15,797 nt of DNA. Origin: Candidatus Poseidoniia archaeon. GTDB lineage: Archaea; Thermoplasmatota; Poseidoniia; MGIII; CG-Epi1. The stretch lies in the NCBI GenBank assembly GCA_029941645.1, contig JAPYSZ010000019.1, positions 1 through 15,797 of the forward strand, read 5' to 3'. The first letter of the stretch is position 1. Each line of letters opens with the position of its first letter. The notes below the pieces were generated by a model, which was not told the origin of the DNA, made no database searches, and saw only the letters and a program-made list of their open reading frames with translations. The translations under genes and the position numbers were made by a program. Shown here in pieces: positions 14,540 through 15,797 of the stretch.

Positions 14540-14564
14540 AGGAGAGGGCTTCGTGCCTTCTCCT
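14540..14564 (+). terminator. Strong 3' hairpin after the giant gene
   Basis: AGGAGAGGGC and GCCTTCTCCT form a 10-bp stem with one G-U pair, around the loop TTCGT. It lies 22 bases after the stop codon. No T-run follows, so it may be a 3'-end stabilising or processing structure; classical intrinsic termination is less likely. Confidence 0.5.
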
Positions 14565-14592
14565 ATCCGATCATGGAAGGTATCAGCGTCAG

Positions 14593-14600
14593 CTTTAATT
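14593..14600 (+). promoter_or_regulatory. TATA-like box of the rhomboid gene
   Basis: CTTTAATT is centred about 26 nt before the ATG at 14623, so transcription would start at the start codon. This suggests the rhomboid can be expressed independently of the giant gene. Confidence 0.4.
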
Positions 14601-14622
14601 CTATAAGCGACCAGTCCGTAAT

Positions 14623-15543
14623 ATGTCTGAACCAGTGTCTTCGTTAGGGACTTTGATTCTAATTCTGATTGGAATTTTGGTAACTCACTATTGTAGACGC
14701 AATGGATTCATGGTTTCGCAGTCTATAGTGTTCATCAACTTTAGTGTGTTCGCTACATGGTGGATCATGTTTCTGCTTAAACCTAATATGGCAGTTCAGG
14801 CATTCATTACCTTAGGATTTCAGCCAACGTATCTAGAATCTCCAGGATTTGGATTATTAACACTGATAAGTGCTATGTTCATGCATGGAGGTCCTATGCA
14901 TTTGCTGATGAACATGCTGATCCTGATTCTATTAGGTGTTCCTTTTGAAGATCGTATCGGTTCACGTTCATTTCTAAGAATATATTTCATAAGTGGAATC
15001 ATAGGTTCTTTGTTGATTGGGTTAATTTCGGTATGGAATCAAGCAGATGACCTAGAAACCATCCATATAGGCGCTTCAGGGGCTGTTTTTGGCATAATGG
15101 GTGGATTTGTACTGTTATACCCCAGAGATGAGATTCCCATGCTTTTAGGGCCCATATTCATGCATAGAGTTCCCGTATTCCTTTCTACAATTGTTCTTGT
15201 TGGGATGGAAACACTTTATGTTGGAATGAGAACAGATGATGGGATTGGACATGGGACACACATGGCTTCGTTTATTGCAGGTGTTTTCCTAGCACCATAT
15301 TATTCAGTTAAGGATGAAAAATTAGAACCTCAGGTTAATATTGATTTAGAAATGCTGACCAATGTTTTTGAGAAAACCAAAATAGGAGATTATGAATTAC
15401 AGATGATTAAAGAATCCGATGAACCAGAATTATTAGATGCATGGGTTGAAAAATTTTGGGAGATTCAAAAGTGTCCTGAATGCAATCAATCCTTAACTCC
15501 TAAAGCAGAGTGTTTAGGCTGTAGTAAGAATTTTCTAAACTAA
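14623..15543 (+). CDS. Rhomboid-family intramembrane serine protease with C-terminal zinc ribbon
   Basis: Multi-pass membrane protease of 306 residues with at least six hydrophobic segments. The first helix starts near residue 8. Rhomboid landmarks in order: HGGPMHLLMN (88-97; H93 and N97 belong to the conserved HxxxN of TM2), the catalytic serine S152 in GASGAVFG, and the catalytic histidine H213 in GHGTHMASFIAG. These form the Ser-His dyad that cuts within or next to TM helices of substrates. After the last helix (about 225) comes a cytoplasmic tail of about 80 residues. It is acidic and ends in a zinc ribbon with C284, C287, C297 and C300. The gene follows the giant surface protein by 104 bases but has its own TATA-like box. 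Its stop codon overlaps the convergent transporter's stop by 3 bases. The giant protein's C-terminal TM is a candidate substrate; this is speculation from adjacency. Confidence 0.92.
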   Translation: MSEPVSSLGTLILILIGILVTHYCRRNGFMVSQSIVFINFSVFATWWIMFLLKPNMAVQAFITLGFQPTYLESPGFGLLTLISAMFMHGGPMHLLMNMLILILLGVPFEDRIGSRSFLRIYFISGIIGSLLIGLISVWNQADDLETIHIGASGAVFGIMGGFVLLYPRDEIPMLLGPIFMHRVPVFLSTIVLVGMETLYVGMRTDDGIGHGTHMASFIAGVFLAPYYSVKDEKLEPQVNIDLEMLTNVFEKTKIGDYELQMIKESDEPELLDAWVEKFWEIQKCPECNQSLTPKAECLGCSKNFLN

Positions 15544-15797
15544 GGATTTACGTAAAGTGAATCATAGAATAAGAACATGAATATAGTTGCTACTACACAA
15601 GTAATTAGCATTACCGGAAGCCCAACTCTTATCCACTCTTTAGTGGTAATCTTATGGCCGCCTCTTTCGCTAATAGATACAGTCATAACATTCGCACTTG
15701 ATCCAATCGGGGTTGCGTTTCCTCCAAATCCACATCCCATTGCCAAAGCCCAGTACAATGGTATTACATTTACCTCTTCACTTAATTCACCTAATTT
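15540..15797 (-). CDS. ArsB/NhaD-type ion transporter, C-terminal end (rest outside window)
   Basis: The frame is open from the right edge to a TAG at 15540-15542, giving 85 residues. The TTG at 15758 is internal, because the frame continues upstream. The segment YWALAMGCGFGGNATPIGSS, followed by ANVMTVSISERGGHKIT, is the signature of the last half of the ion-transporter superfamily that includes ArsB, NhaD and the P protein (GGNxTxIGxxAN). A final TM helix (VGLPVMLITCVVATIFMFLFY) precedes the C-terminus. The transported ion (arsenite, sodium or a dicarboxylate) cannot be told from this part. The gene is convergent with the rhomboid gene, and their stop codons overlap. Confidence 0.85.
   Translation of the reverse strand, partial: KLGELSEEVNVIPLYWALAMGCGFGGNATPIGSSANVMTVSISERGGHKITTKEWIRVGLPVMLITCVVATIFMFLFYDSLYVNP

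Noticed and set aside
15540..15758. Treating the transporter fragment as a complete 72-residue gene starting at TTG 15758
   Set aside because: The frame stays open to the window edge and the motif belongs to the last part of a much longer transporter.
1..15797. Mobile element, prophage or CRISPR array
   Set aside because: No transposase, integrase, regularly spaced repeat or target-site duplication was seen; the two tRNA genes have no adjacent direct repeat or integrase that would mark an attachment site.

Overview
The window looks like a chromosomal segment of a planktonic archaeon, most likely a low-GC marine Thermoplasmatota (Marine Group II / Poseidoniales, less likely Marine Group III). 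The grounds are an archaeal TATA-binding protein, an aIF5A with the hypusination loop, AT-rich TATA-like boxes about 23-27 nt before several start codons (leaderless or near-leaderless transcription), very tight gene packing, and a giant tyrosine-rich secreted surface protein. The lineage is inferred from overall character; there is no rRNA or marker tree here.

Layout, left to right. At 1-436 is the C-terminal part of a CPBP-family membrane protease. At 472-2475 is methionyl-tRNA synthetase, followed by tRNA-Arg(UCU) and a convergent serine-racemase/threonine-dehydratase-type PLP enzyme (2599-3579, minus). Divergent from that enzyme is a two-TM protein with a PH-like tail (3619-4098). At 4172-6166 is a tight four-gene cluster: TBP, a 57-residue unknown, aIF5A and an agmatinase-type ureohydrolase. 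It joins the general transcription factor to the translation factor that needs a polyamine-derived modification and to an enzyme of polyamine synthesis. tRNA-Leu(CAA) follows, then on the minus strand the overlapping pair pdxT and a thioredoxin-like [2Fe-2S] ferredoxin (6297-7174).

Almost half of the window (7322-14518) is one 2398-residue secreted protein. It has a signal peptide, an N-terminal beta domain, four related jelly-roll (MAM / immune-inhibitor-A-like) modules separated by CARDB-like Ig-fold segments, and a probable beta-propeller that appears to be nested inside the first module. A complete amicyanin-like type 1 copper domain lies near residue 1900, and a TPSF-TM-RR tail resembles PGF-CTERM sorting signals. 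The gene has its own TATA-like box, an unusually long leader with a GNRA-loop hairpin and a Shine-Dalgarno-like site, and a strong 3' hairpin. Next comes a rhomboid intramembrane protease with a C-terminal zinc ribbon (14623-15543), then the end of an ArsB/NhaD-type ion transporter on the minus strand that leaves the window.

The most interesting points are the giant surface protein with its copper domain and sorting-like tail beside a rhomboid; the dyad of two TATA-like boxes in front of the TBP gene, which suggests autoregulation; and the TBP-aIF5A-agmatinase cluster with its small unknown protein. I see no mobile element, CRISPR array, integrase or prophage gene. No intergenic gap exceeds 150 bases.
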